Assembly (NCBI GenBank): GCA_024280095.1 | Contig: JAJRQU010000082.1 | Location: forward strand, 1-38,887 | Reading direction: 5' to 3' | Origin: Alphaproteobacteria bacterium | GTDB taxonomy: Bacteria > Pseudomonadota > Alphaproteobacteria > Sphingomonadales > Emcibacteraceae | DNA: 38,887 nucleotides | Shown here: positions 18,430 to 27,282 of the stretch, piece by piece | Numbering within the stretch: the stretch's first letter is position 1 | Layout of the letters: every line of letters starts with the position of its first letter | Made by a program: the position numbers and the translations under genes | Notes under the pieces: generated by a model | What the model saw: the letters and a program-made list of their open reading frames with translations, nothing else | The model's database searches: none | Told to the model about the DNA's origin: nothing

Positions 18430-20292
18430 CTATTTCTCTTTGCGTTTGACATATCTAAGCAAACTATTCAGCGCGGAAGGCGTCACACCGGATATCCGTG
18501 CAGCAGAACCTAATGTGGCCGGCTTTGCCCGCATGAGCTTTTCTTTAACTTCGTTAGATAAACCGCCAATATTCATATAGTCCAATGCGGCAGAAAGCGT
18601 CAGGTTTTCATCTTTCCTAAAGGCTAAAATATCCGCATCCTGACGGCCAAGATACGCGCTATAGGTGGCATCAATTTCGATTTGCTTCGCAATATTTTCT
18701 GGGATTTCTTTAAGTTCTGGCCAGATTTTTATGATGTCACTCAAAGATATTTTCGCATAAGACAGCAATGTTTTTGCCGAACGCCTCACCCCGTCCTGAT
18801 TGATCTTCAACCCATAAACCGCAGCTTTATTAGGCGTTATAACCAAACCCTCAATTAAATCATTGGCTTTAGTAAGCGCCGTTTCTTTTTCTTTATAGAC
18901 CCTTGCTCTTGAACCACCAACCAGACCAGCCTTAATACCAATGGGGGTAAGCCGCTGGTCGGCATTGTCAGAGCGCAGTTTCAGGCGGTATTCCGCACGG
19001 CTTGTAAACATCCGGTAAGGCTCTCGCGTACCCTTAGTGACCAAATCATCTATCATAACGCCAATATAACCATCGGCGCGGTCAAGGATAAAATCCTCGG
19101 AATCCGCTGCTGACCGCGCAGCATTGGTGCCCGCCATCAACCCTTGAGCCGCGGCCTCTTCATATCCAGTGGTGCCATTTATCTGACCCGCAAAATATAA
19201 TCCGGAGATTTTTTTGGTTTCCAGCGTCACCAATAATTCACGCGGATCAACAAAATCATACTCTATGGCATAGCCAAACTGTTTTATTTTCACATTTTCC
19301 AGCCCTGGAATTGACCTTATATAGTCATACTGAACATCTTCTGGTAAAGAGGTTGATATACCGTTTGGATATATAGTGTCATCATCAAGACCTTCTGGTT
19401 CCAGAAAAATTTGATGTGAGGCCTTGTCTGCAAAACGAACCACTTTATCCTCAATCGACGGGCAATAGCGCGGGCCCGCGCCCTCAATATTTCCACTGAA
19501 CATGGCTGACTTATTAAGGTTTTCCCGAATTATCGCATGTGTTTTTTCTGTCGTGTGGGTGATATGGCAAGCTATTTGAGGGACAGAAATCCTACTATTC
19601 ATAAATGAAAATGCTATAGGCGGATTATCTCCCGGCTGAACAGCACAAACAGAAAAATCCATGGTCGCTCCGTCCAGCCTTGCCGGCGTTCCTGTTTTTA
19701 ATCTACCCAACGCAAAACCGGCCCTCATCAATGTTTCGGACAATCCCAGTGAGGGGACATCACCCGCCCGGCCCGCCGGGATTTTCTTTTCTCCGATATG
19801 AATCATGCCGCGCAAAAATGTGCCTGTGGTTAATATCACCCGCCCACAAAGGATTTCTTCGCCGCAGGAGGTCACTATTCCAGATATTACATTTTCGCCG
19901 CCCCGATCCACAAGTATAAGGTCTTCAACCGCGCCTGCCTTAACCTCAAGGTTTGGCGTGTTTAATATCGCCTCCTGCATGGCTTTGCGGTAAAGATTTC
20001 GATCCGCTTGAGCGCGCGGCCCCTGAACGGCGGGCCCCTTGCGCTTGTTTAACATTCGAAACTGAATGCCAGACTGGTCGATAACCCGGCCCATCAACCC
20101 ATCCAAAGCATCAATTTCCCGCACAAGATGCCCCTTACCCAAGCCGCCAATGGCAGGGTTGCATGACATTTCGCCTATGGTTTCAAGCTTATGTGTGATC
20201 AACAGGGTTTTGGCCCCAATTCGCGCAGAAGCTGCTGCGGCTTCGCAGCCGGCATGCCCGCCGCCAATCACTATTACGTCATAATGAAACAT
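18430..20292 (-). CDS. mnmG: tRNA uridine-5-carboxymethylaminomethyl modification enzyme MnmG (GidA)
   Basis: 620 residues, full length. The FAD-binding [10 protein letters not shown] is at 10-19, followed by [23 protein letters not shown]. The conserved [10 protein letters not shown] holds a catalytic-type Cys, and a [17 protein letters not shown] segment is also present. With MnmE it forms the complex that installs cmnm5U/nm5U at the wobble position of tRNAs reading NNR codons. mnmE lies directly upstream on the same strand (197-bp gap with a parS), and rsmG begins about 4 bp after the TAG stop. This mnmE-mnmG-rsmG-parAB order is the classic near-origin block. Confidence 0.98.
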   Translation of the reverse strand: MFHYDVIVIGGGHAGCEAAAASARIGAKTLLITHKLETIGEMSCNPAIGGLGKGHLVREIDALDGLMGRVIDQSGIQFRMLNKRKGPAVQGPRAQADRNLYRKAMQEAILNTPNLEVKAGAVEDLILVDRGGENVISGIVTSCGEEILCGRVILTTGTFLRGMIHIGEKKIPAGRAGDVPSLGLSETLMRAGFALGRLKTGTPARLDGATMDFSVCAVQPGDNPPIAFSFMNSRISVPQIACHITHTTEKTHAIIRENLNKSAMFSGNIEGAGPRYCPSIEDKVVRFADKASHQIFLEPEGLDDDTIYPNGISTSLPEDVQYDYIRSIPGLENVKIKQFGYAIEYDFVDPRELLVTLETKKISGLYFAGQINGTTGYEEAAAQGLMAGTNAARSAADSEDFILDRADGYIGVMIDDLVTKGTREPYRMFTSRAEYRLKLRSDNADQRLTPIGIKAGLVGGSRARVYKEKETALTKANDLIEGLVITPNKAAVYGLKINQDGVRRSAKTLLSYAKISLSDIIKIWPELKEIPENIAKQIEIDATYSAYLGRQDADILAFRKDENLTLSAALDYMNIGGLSNEVKEKLMRAKPATLGSAARISGVTPSALNSLLRYVKRKEK

Positions 20293-20411
20293 AAGATATA
20301 TACTCAGAAAATTATATTCTTCCCGCTCAAGTCCGGGACTTTAGGTTTATAGAACCATAAAGTCAAAGGCTGATTTCGAGGCCTTTAAAGGGGGTCATAC
20401 CGCCCTTGTAA

Positions 20412-20427
20412 TGTTTCACGTGAAACA
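20412..20427. promoter_or_regulatory. Perfect parS site
   Basis: TGTTTCACGTGAAACA, a perfect 16-bp palindrome identical to the consensus ParB-binding parS. It sits in the mnmE-mnmG gap, 3.5 kb from parB and 8 kb from the proposed origin. Confidence 0.93.
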
Positions 20428-20434
20428 CAAAAGG

Positions 20435-20449
20435 TTAACAAAACGTTAA
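20435..20449. promoter_or_regulatory. CtrA-type TTAA-N7-TTAA motif
   Basis: TTAACAAAACGTTAA fits the full Caulobacter CtrA site TTAA-N7-TTAA. GTTAAC occurs at both ends. It is 8 bp from the perfect parS and upstream of mnmG. No ctrA gene is in the window, so the binding protein is inferred from the class of organism. Confidence 0.4.
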
Positions 20450-20489
20450 CGCCCCGAAAGAACCGTTATTTCTTGCTCTATATTAGACA

Positions 20490-21863
20490 TCACTTACCCA
20501 CACAAAACTCGGAAAAGATGGCTCCCAAAACCTCTTCCACATCCACACGGCCCATAATGCTGCCCAGACTGCGGGCCGCCATTCTAAGGTCCTCTGCTAA
20601 AAGCGCGACTTCCTTGTGAGGAGAATCGGCAAACCTGTGCAGATGCTCTACAGAATCACTTAAAGCTTCGCGGTGCCGAATCCGCGTTAGATTTGGCGTA
20701 TCCGTAAGCTCCATCCGTTTTTCTACTTCTGCCGACAGCTCTTCAAGGAATTCCCCCAGACCTTTTTCATATTTTGCCGAGATTGGCAAGATGGTTATGT
20801 TGGGAAACGACTGGTTTAACAAAGTCTCATCTGGCCCGTTATTTTGTAACTCTCTGGCTTGATCCGACTTGTTTAATAGAATAATCGTATTCTTGTCTAT
20901 TTGGCCCCTTAATCTTTCTGGAATTTCCGGCCAGCCTGCGGCGCTCACCAATATAATTTTTATATCTGCTGACTTTGCCCGCTCTTCGGCCCGACGGATG
21001 CCTTCTATTTCTATGACATCCCCGCTGTCCCTTATGCCTGCCGTATCTGCAATGGTTACGGGAAAGCCGTTGATATCAAGATGCACCTCAAGAATGTCTC
21101 GCGTAGTGCCCGCAATATCCGAAACAATGGCCACATCACGCTTAGACAAAAAGTTCAGCAAAGTAGATTTGCCGATATTCGGCTCCCCCAATATTACAAC
21201 CTGCAAGCCGTCTCTTATTCTTTCACCTTTAAAGCCGTCACCTATATGCTGTTCAATTTTATGGGTCAATGCCTTAACCATTGGCCCAACCTGGTCGGTT
21301 ACGTCACTGGGGATTTCTTCGTCTGCAAAATCTATGTCGGCCTCAAGATAGGCCATGGCGGATATTATTTCACTGCGCCAACCCTCATATAAATCCGCAA
21401 GATGGCCGTCCATAAGCCGCAGGGCCTGCCGTCTTTGGGCTTCGGTTTCGGCATTGATCAGGTCCGCCAGCCCCTCTGCTGCGGTTAAGTCCATCTTACC
21501 ATTATCAAATGCCCGGCGCGTAAACTCGCCCGGCTGCGCGCTTCTTAAGCCAGATAATTTAGACAATGCCACCAAAAAACCCGTGATGACAGCCCGTCCG
21601 CCGTGAATATGAAACTCTGCCACATCTTCGCCCGTAAAGCTTTTCGGTCCGGGAAAATATAACAACAACCCCCGGTCAAGCCGCACGCCTGTCTCTGGCT
21701 CCATAAACCAGCAAAGCTGTGCTTCACGTGGAACAGGCAAAGTCGTTTTTTGGGTAAGCTTTAATATTGCCGCGCCCACCTTTGGGCCGGACAATCGAAT
21801 AACCGAAACCCCCGCTCTGCCCTTGCCGCTGGATAAAGCATATATGGTATCTGCGTATGGCAC
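20490..21863 (-). CDS. mnmE: tRNA modification GTPase MnmE (TrmE)
   Basis: 457 residues. The N-terminal tetrahydrofolate-binding domain contains SGPKVG and GEFTRRAFDNGKMDLTAAEGLADL. The inserted GTPase domain has G1 GEPNIGKS (226-233), TTRD (253-256), G3 DTAG (273-276) and G4 NKSD (331-334). The C-terminal FCVGK supplies the conserved catalytic Cys of the CxGK tail. It partners MnmG in wobble-uridine modification. The start codon is GTG at 21863, with AGGA 6 nt upstream. A degenerate parS-like sequence lies in the coding region at 21720-21735. Confidence 0.97.
   Translation of the reverse strand: MPYADTIYALSSGKGRAGVSVIRLSGPKVGAAILKLTQKTTLPVPREAQLCWFMEPETGVRLDRGLLLYFPGPKSFTGEDVAEFHIHGGRAVITGFLVALSKLSGLRSAQPGEFTRRAFDNGKMDLTAAEGLADLINAETEAQRRQALRLMDGHLADLYEGWRSEIISAMAYLEADIDFADEEIPSDVTDQVGPMVKALTHKIEQHIGDGFKGERIRDGLQVVILGEPNIGKSTLLNFLSKRDVAIVSDIAGTTRDILEVHLDINGFPVTIADTAGIRDSGDVIEIEGIRRAEERAKSADIKIILVSAAGWPEIPERLRGQIDKNTIILLNKSDQARELQNNGPDETLLNQSFPNITILPISAKYEKGLGEFLEELSAEVEKRMELTDTPNLTRIRHREALSDSVEHLHRFADSPHKEVALLAEDLRMAARSLGSIMGRVDVEEVLGAIFSEFCVGK
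21720..21735. promoter_or_regulatory. Degenerate parS-like site inside mnmE
   Basis: TGCTTCACGTGGAACA keeps the CACGTG core and the TG/CA ends but differs from TGTTCCACGTGGAACA at two positions. It could be a weak third ParB site. Confidence 0.45.
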
Positions 21864-21889
21864 ATTAAATCCTGATATTTAATAGGGGT

Positions 21890-22150
21890 TTATTTATCAT
21901 TGCCCTTTGACATATTCCAAAATATATTTTGAAAGGCTTCCATGTTTTGGCTCATGTTTTCACCCGCTTGTTTTAATCCGGGAGACATCCAGAGATCAAA
22001 CATTTTATCCATGTCTTCCTTGGATAGCCCTGCGGACAGTTTATCTTGCATGTTGGCCATAAAGGCCTCCTGAAGCGGCTTTATGTCCGGCAACCCAAGA
22101 AAGTCACGCGCTTCTTTAGGGCTACAATCTATATCAATGGTTATTTTCAT
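21890..22150 (-). CDS. Small conserved alphaproteobacterial protein (DUF6489-like)
   Basis: 86 residues. MKITIDIDCSPKEARDFLGL and PDIKPLQEAFMANMQDKL resemble a small alphaproteobacterial family that I recall as DUF6489; function unknown. The C-terminal half is rich in Met, Asn and Gln (SPGLKQAGENMSQNMEAFQN) and likely helical. No membrane segment or signal peptide. It begins just 26 bp upstream of mnmE on the same strand, so the two may be co-transcribed. The spacer before it is shared with the divergent ogt. Confidence 0.75.
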   Translation of the reverse strand: MKITIDIDCSPKEARDFLGLPDIKPLQEAFMANMQDKLSAGLSKEDMDKMFDLWMSPGLKQAGENMSQNMEAFQNIFWNMSKGNDK

Positions 22151-22380
22151 TTAAATATTCCCATGGTTTATTCCTTCGCCTGATATTCGTCGACATTATT
22201 TATTATATATTAGAAATAATATATCACAGCCATATATTATTCTCTTTTATTTGTTATGTTATAATATACTATATATGATTGTTGTGATATACTGTTATTT
22301 GGGGTAAAAGGGGCTATTATCCTCAACATAACTGTTATCCCCAACATAAATATTGGGGACGTAAATATTAGTGAAATAAC
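22151..22380. promoter_or_regulatory. AT-rich divergent promoter region with palindrome and tandem repeat
   Basis: 230 bp between the divergent DUF6489-like gene and ogt. It holds an AATAATATAT-N7-ATATATTATT perfect inverted repeat (22215-22241). -10-like boxes facing ogt are TATAAT at 22260-22265 and an extended TGA-TATACT ending at 22293. It also holds an 18-bp tandem repeat (22314-22349) and a TCCCCAA/TTGGGGA inverted repeat (22338-22359) ending 21 bp before the ogt ATG. No small ORF with a good ribosome-binding site was seen. Confidence 0.5.
22314..22349 (+). repeat. 18-bp tandem repeat upstream of ogt
   Basis: CTATTATCCTCAACATAA is followed directly by CTGTTATCCCCAACATAA (16 of 18 identical). 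Each unit contains TTATCCNCA, one base off a DnaA box. The second unit's CCCCAA forms an inverted repeat with TTGGGG at 22353-22358. Confidence 0.75.
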
Positions 22381-22836
22381 ATGGCCCAGCTCTCATTCCA
22401 TAGCCCCATCGGCGACCTGACAATAGGCGAAGAGGACGGCCTGCTGGTTTCCCTTGATTGGGGTTGGTCGCCATTTTCAACAGAAACACCCTTTCTGCGA
22501 TCTATTAAAAATCAGATGGATCAATATTTTGATGGCAAAAAACCCGACTTTACCCCCCCGGTAAAGTTACGCGGAACGGCTTTTCAAAAGACGGTTTGGC
22601 AAGAAATGCTGAAAATTCCATACGGCGAAACACGGGCCTATAGAGAAATTGCGGACACTATTGGCTCTCATCCCCGCCCCGTCGGCACAGCCTGCGGCCT
22701 TAATCCCATCCCGATCATAATCCCCTGTCATAGAATCATGGGCAAAAATGGAAAATTAACCGGCTATTCCGGCGGCGATGGTATTGAAACCAAGAAATTT
22801 CTGATTGAATTGGAAAAAATGGTATTCATTTCCTGA
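22381..22836 (+). CDS. ogt: Methylated-DNA-[protein]-cysteine S-methyltransferase
   Basis: 151 residues. It repairs O6-alkylguanine by suicidal transfer to an active-site Cys in PCHR (C116), with the usual helix-turn-helix context VGTACGLNPIPIIIPCHRIMG and the IPYGETRAYREIA segment. The length and absence of an Ada regulatory domain fit Ogt/MGMT. It is the only plus-strand gene between 10 and 28 kb and ends 7 bp from the convergent nhaC stop. Confidence 0.95.
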   Translation: MAQLSFHSPIGDLTIGEEDGLLVSLDWGWSPFSTETPFLRSIKNQMDQYFDGKKPDFTPPVKLRGTAFQKTVWQEMLKIPYGETRAYREIADTIGSHPRPVGTACGLNPIPIIIPCHRIMGKNGKLTGYSGGDGIETKKFLIELEKMVFIS

Positions 22837-22843
22837 AAGCTTT

Positions 22844-24328
22844 TTATTCCACAGGTGCGGCCTGTTGCTTGTCCAGTCTTTCAATTTTAAAGCCTATATA
22901 ACCATATATTATTGAAAAAACCGGACATAAAATATTGAAAAAACAAAAGGGAATAAAAAGATACGGTGAAATACCGAGCGTCCCAGACATATAAACGGCG
23001 CAAATATTCCATGGTATCAATACAGATGTAACCGTCCCTCCGTCTTCCAGCGATCGCGACAGGTTTTTGGCCGCAAGATTTCGGCGTTTATATTCCAGCC
23101 GAAACATGCGGCCCGGCAAAACAATGGATATATATTGATCCGCCGTTAACATATTCACCCCAATAGCCGTCAGGACCGTTGTTAATATTAAAGACCCTGT
23201 TGATTGAGCCAATGTCAACGCACCATCTATAATACGCTTTAGCATACCCAGTTTTTCCAGAATAGACCCAAAAGTAATCGCGCAAATAATCAGCCAGATG
23301 GCATTCATCATACTCGACATGCCGCCCCGGCTTAACAGTTTGTCAAGCGCCTCATCGCCCGTATCAGAAACATACCCGCCAAATAATGCCCGCCAGACGC
23401 CATCAAACATATTAAGGAAACCGGCCTCATCCCCATTAACAAATTTAAGGATAACATCCTGTTGAAAAACCACCGCAAATAACCCGCCAATCAACGCGCC
23501 TGTCATAATCGTCGGGAAAGCCGGTAATTTTTTATAGGCCATATAAAAAACCACCGCCATGGGAATCAAAAGATATATACCAATATGGAAATTCTGATCC
23601 AGTAAATCTAATTGATCCTGAATATCATTCTCTAAGGGGGGTATTTCTGAATAGAGGCCAATCAAAAGAAATAATAATAATGAAAGGACAATAGCCGGAA
23701 ATGTCGTCCAGAACATATGGCCAATATGGCTGAATAGCTCTGATCCCGCTACCGCTGATGCCAGGTTTGTGGTGTCCGACAGCGGCGACATTTTATCCCC
23801 GAAATAGGCCCCCGAAATGATTGCCCCTGCGGTTATTTCCGGTGACAGCCCGAGCCCAGAGGAAATTCCCATCAAGCCAACACCTATGGTTCCTGCCGTT
23901 GACCAGCTGCTGCCAATGCTAACCGCCGTGCCCGCGCATAAAAGACAAGCCGTCACATAAAAGAAGTTGGGGTTAAGGATTTGCAGACCATAATAGATCA
24001 TGGCCGGCACCGTGCCCGACAATATCCATGTCCCGATCAATGCCCCAACCATCAATAAAATAAGCATGGCATTTACGGTGTGAGAAATGCCATGAGAAAT
24101 GGCACTTTCAATCTCACCCCAACTAAAGCCGTTTTTCCAGCCGATCAAAAGTGCAATACCGCCGCTGATCAATAACGACATCTGGCTAGAGCCGGCTTGA
24201 GTATTATCGCCGTATAAGCTGACGGATAATATTAGGAGTATCACCAAAGCCCCAACCGGTATCAATGATTCCAATAGGCTTACCCGATAGTCTGACTTTT
24301 GATTATTTGGCCCTTTAACCTGTGACAC
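22844..24328 (-). CDS. nhaC: NhaC-type Na+/H+ antiporter
   Basis: 494 residues with about 11-12 hydrophobic segments. Conserved NhaC-family stretches are the TAVSIGSSWSTAGTIGVGLMG block, ISGAYFGDKMSPLSDTTNLA and a second-half LTADQYISIVLPGRMFR. It is an inner-membrane secondary transporter, probably exchanging Na+ (or a related cation, or malate-lactate as in some relatives) for protons. The start is a GTG at 24328. It lies 78 bp after rho. Confidence 0.88.
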   Translation of the reverse strand: MSQVKGPNNQKSDYRVSLLESLIPVGALVILLILSVSLYGDNTQAGSSQMSLLISGGIALLIGWKNGFSWGEIESAISHGISHTVNAMLILLMVGALIGTWILSGTVPAMIYYGLQILNPNFFYVTACLLCAGTAVSIGSSWSTAGTIGVGLMGISSGLGLSPEITAGAIISGAYFGDKMSPLSDTTNLASAVAGSELFSHIGHMFWTTFPAIVLSLLLFLLIGLYSEIPPLENDIQDQLDLLDQNFHIGIYLLIPMAVVFYMAYKKLPAFPTIMTGALIGGLFAVVFQQDVILKFVNGDEAGFLNMFDGVWRALFGGYVSDTGDEALDKLLSRGGMSSMMNAIWLIICAITFGSILEKLGMLKRIIDGALTLAQSTGSLILTTVLTAIGVNMLTADQYISIVLPGRMFRLEYKRRNLAAKNLSRSLEDGGTVTSVLIPWNICAVYMSGTLGISPYLFIPFCFFNILCPVFSIIYGYIGFKIERLDKQQAAPVE

Positions 24329-24406
24329 AACAACTCATCCCGAAATAACTTTATTTTAATTTTTATCGGAAAACTATAGGCAAGCCACATCAAAAAGTAT
24401 AGCGCT

Positions 24407-25663
24407 TTAATTATTCATGGAATTATAAAATTCTTCGTTGTTTTTGGTATCTTTAATTTTACCGATCAGGAATTCCATCGCATCCACAGACCCCATCGGC
24501 ATTAAAATACGGCGCAATACATACATTTTCGCCAAAGTCGCCTTATCCAAAAGCAATTCTTCCTTACGGGTGCCAGATTTAATAATATCAATGGCCGGGA
24601 ATACGCGCTTATCGCTGATTTTACGGTCCAGTACAATTTCAGAGTTTCCGGTTCCTTTGAATTCTTCGAAAATAACCTCGTCCATGCGGCTTCCGGTATC
24701 AATCAGTGCCGTCGCAATAATGCTCAGCGATCCGCCTTCTTCCACATTACGGGCAGCACCAAAAAATCTTTTTGGCCGTTGCAACGCATTGGCATCAACC
24801 CCGCCGGTCAAAACTTTACCGGAACTTGGGATCACGGTATTATAGGCCCGGGCCAATCTGGTGATACTATCCAATAAAATAACCACATCCATTTGATGCT
24901 CGACAAGCCTTTTGGCTTTTTGAATGACCATTTCCGCCACCTGAACATGGCGGGTCGCTGGCTCGTCAAATGTGGAACTGATAACCTCGCCCTTCACGGA
25001 ACGGCGCATATCAGTGACTTCTTCCGGCCGTTCATCAATCAGCAAAACGATAAGAAATACATCTGGGTGGTTTTCTGTAATGGCATGGGCAATATTCTGC
25101 AATAACACCGTTTTACCTGTACGCGGCGGGGCCACAATAACCGCGCGCTGACCTTTACCTATTGGCGCAACAAGATCAATCACCCGCGCCGAATTATCTT
25201 TTACGCCGGGATCTTCCCGGTCAAGTTTGAATTTATCATCCGGATGAAGCGGGGTCAGGCTGTCAAAATGAAGTTTATGACGTCCGGCATCCGGATCATC
25301 AAAATTAATCTGGGAAACTTTTAACAGCGCAAAATATTTTTCACCTTCTTTTGGTCCCCGAATATGACCTTCTACGGTATCACCGGTTCTAAAACCAAAA
25401 CGCCGAATTTGACTTGGGCTAACATAAATATCGTCAGGGCCGGGTAGATAGTTGGCTTCTGGTGAACGTAAAAACCCAAATCCGTCCTGCAGAACTTCAA
25501 TCGTGCCGCCCCCGGTTATTTCTTCCCCTTTTTCTGCCAGCTCTTTTAAAATTGCAAACATCATGTCTTGTTTTCGCATGTTGCTCGCATTTTCCACATT
25601 AAGCTCTTCCGCCAAAAGAAGTAATGTGCTTGGCGATTTCTTTTTAAGTTCCAAAAGATTCAT
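24407..25663 (-). CDS. rho: Transcription termination factor Rho
   Basis: 418 residues, matching the usual 419. N-terminal [19 protein letters not shown] leads to the cold-shock-like RNA-binding domain ([22 protein letters not shown]) and a RecA-type ATPase with Walker A APPRTGKT (178-185) and the Q/R-loop region. The frame is open to 25717, but the extra 18 residues do not fit the family and MNLLELKKK is the canonical start. It lies downstream of hemJ with a 187-bp leader. Confidence 0.98.
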   Translation of the reverse strand: MNLLELKKKSPSTLLLLAEELNVENASNMRKQDMMFAILKELAEKGEEITGGGTIEVLQDGFGFLRSPEANYLPGPDDIYVSPSQIRRFGFRTGDTVEGHIRGPKEGEKYFALLKVSQINFDDPDAGRHKLHFDSLTPLHPDDKFKLDREDPGVKDNSARVIDLVAPIGKGQRAVIVAPPRTGKTVLLQNIAHAITENHPDVFLIVLLIDERPEEVTDMRRSVKGEVISSTFDEPATRHVQVAEMVIQKAKRLVEHQMDVVILLDSITRLARAYNTVIPSSGKVLTGGVDANALQRPKRFFGAARNVEEGGSLSIIATALIDTGSRMDEVIFEEFKGTGNSEIVLDRKISDKRVFPAIDIIKSGTRKEELLLDKATLAKMYVLRRILMPMGSVDAMEFLIGKIKDTKNNEEFYNSMNN

Positions 25664-25850
25664 TTGGTATATCCATATGGTATTGTTAAGGGAAATAATT
25701 CTGTTGATTTGACACAAAAGTCACGAGACGTGGTTCATATAATAAGACATCAATGAACATTAATATTTGAAATAATATTGAGTATGATAAAGTATAATTA
25801 TCCTAAATGAAAGGATGTTTTCTAAATAGCAAGCATCCTGCTGTCAAGCC
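25664..25850 (-). promoter_or_regulatory. rho leader region
   Basis: 187 bp between the hemJ stop and the rho ATG, long for this tightly packed block. On the minus strand it has TTGACA followed by TATTTAGA, an AGGATG...CATCCT inverted repeat (about 25813-25840) and AT-rich sequence with TTATAC and TTATCATACT. It probably carries the rho promoter and leader. Autogenous control is known for rho elsewhere and is only a guess here. Confidence 0.4.
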
Positions 25851-26306
25851 TTAAAAGGCTTTCATGATCACAAGAAATACAATAATGATCATTAATATCG
25901 TCGGGATTTCATTAACAAGACGATAAAATTTTTCAGTATGTATATTTTCATCCCGGGCAAACTGCTTACGCCAACGGGATAAAAACCCATGAAAACCGCT
26001 CATTAAAATCACACAAATAAATTTTAACTGAAACCAGCTCTGCCCCCAAAGATCCTGACCAAACGCCATAGATAACCCAAAAATCCACGCAAATATCATA
26101 GCAGGATTAATAATAACCCTGATCAGTTTTAATTCCATTTCCTTGAACATTTCAGACGCATCTGAGCCTATTTCCAATCGGGTATGATAGACAAACAATC
26201 GCGGCATATAAAGCATACCTGCCATCCAGCTGATCACGGCTATGATATGCAATGAAAGAAGCCAGCTATAATGCTCTGATAAAAAAATATTTATCTGTTC
26301 CATCAT
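25851..26306 (-). CDS. hemJ: HemJ-type protoporphyrinogen IX oxidase
   Basis: 151 residues, four predicted membrane segments, with LHIIAVISWMAGMLYMPRLFVYH at the N-terminus typical of HemJ (UPF0093). It converts protoporphyrinogen IX to protoporphyrin IX in the membrane, the step before ferrochelatase. It overlaps the hemH stop as ATGA, so translation is probably coupled. The adjacency to hemH and hemE supports the call. Confidence 0.95.
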   Translation of the reverse strand: MMEQINIFLSEHYSWLLSLHIIAVISWMAGMLYMPRLFVYHTRLEIGSDASEMFKEMELKLIRVIINPAMIFAWIFGLSMAFGQDLWGQSWFQLKFICVILMSGFHGFLSRWRKQFARDENIHTEKFYRLVNEIPTILMIIIVFLVIMKAF

Positions 26307-27280
26307 TTAAGCGCCGCCTTCGTTAATTTTGTCAATGTGGAAATATATGAGGGGTGGCACCCAATAGCGGCTATGCGAATATAGTTCTTAACCCCGCTTT
26401 CTTTGGCAATTTTCCGGTAATCTATATCCAGTTCTACCAATGTTTCCGAATGTTCTGACACAAAAGAAATTGGCACAATAATCACCGATTTTCCTTCTTC
26501 TCCGGCCCGCCTGATTTCATCGTCGGTATAGGGTTCAATCCACTTTAAGGGGCCAACCCGGCTTTGAAAACAAACAACATGGTCTGGATGGCCAAGTTTT
26601 TCCTGAATGGTACGGCAGGTATTTTCAGTATGCTGGCGGTAGGGGTCACCCGCCTCAATTATTTTTTCTGGCAAGCCGTGAGCCGAATATAAAATGCGGT
26701 AATCATCCAGTGACCCGATTTTTTTAATTTCTGTCTGTATTAAACTAACGTGAGCTTCAATAAAACCTGTATCCTCTGGATAGTCCCTTACCACCCTATA
26801 AGGCGCATCAAGACCTGCTTTTTGGGCATTTTTTGCCCAATCTATCAGGGATGACCCAGTGGTTGTGATTGAATAATGCGGATATAATGAAAGCAAGACT
26901 ATTCGATCCGGCGCAAAATTTTTCACTTTCTCGACAACATCACAGGAAAAAGGATGCCAATAGCGCATGGAAACAAAGCAACGATACTCGATTTCATCCA
27001 CTATGTTCAAGGTATTTTCAAGGGCCGTTGCCTGCGCTTCCGTCTGTTCTAATATAGGGGATTTATTGCCAATTTTTTTGTATATTTCCCGCGCGATCGG
27101 CGCACGCTTTCTTGAAAGAATTTTCGCCACCAACCACCGCCAGGGATTATTCAAGGCAATGATCGCCGGATCATAAAATAAATTAAACAAAAAAGGCTTC
27201 ACAGCTTTAAGAGAATCCGGGCCCCCTAAATTTAATAAAATCACCGCGACCTTTTCTTTTTTATCCATATGGCCCGCCAT
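26303..27280 (-). CDS. hemH: Ferrochelatase HemH
   Basis: 325 residues. It inserts Fe2+ into protoporphyrin IX. The conserved NLGGP (17-21), the SMRYWHPF region and the catalytic His in SAHGLP (H201) are present, as is the ExxxD-type region near ETLVELDIDY. It starts 2 bp after the hemE TAG. A Met four codons in is an alternative start. It forms one unit with hemE and hemJ. Confidence 0.97.
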   Translation of the reverse strand: MAGHMDKKEKVAVILLNLGGPDSLKAVKPFLFNLFYDPAIIALNNPWRWLVAKILSRKRAPIAREIYKKIGNKSPILEQTEAQATALENTLNIVDEIEYRCFVSMRYWHPFSCDVVEKVKNFAPDRIVLLSLYPHYSITTTGSSLIDWAKNAQKAGLDAPYRVVRDYPEDTGFIEAHVSLIQTEIKKIGSLDDYRILYSAHGLPEKIIEAGDPYRQHTENTCRTIQEKLGHPDHVVCFQSRVGPLKWIEPYTDDEIRRAGEEGKSVIIVPISFVSEHSETLVELDIDYRKIAKESGVKNYIRIAAIGCHPSYISTLTKLTKAALK

Positions 27281-27282
27281 TG

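Larger units (their letters stand above)
20293..20489 (-). promoter_or_regulatory. mnmE-mnmG intergenic regulatory region
   Basis: 197 bp without a gene. It contains the intergenic parS (20412-20427), a CtrA-type motif (20435-20449), a perfect AAGTCC-G-GGACTT palindrome near 20326-20338 and an AT-rich stretch just before the mnmG ATG. No clear -35/-10 pair was found. Confidence 0.5.
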
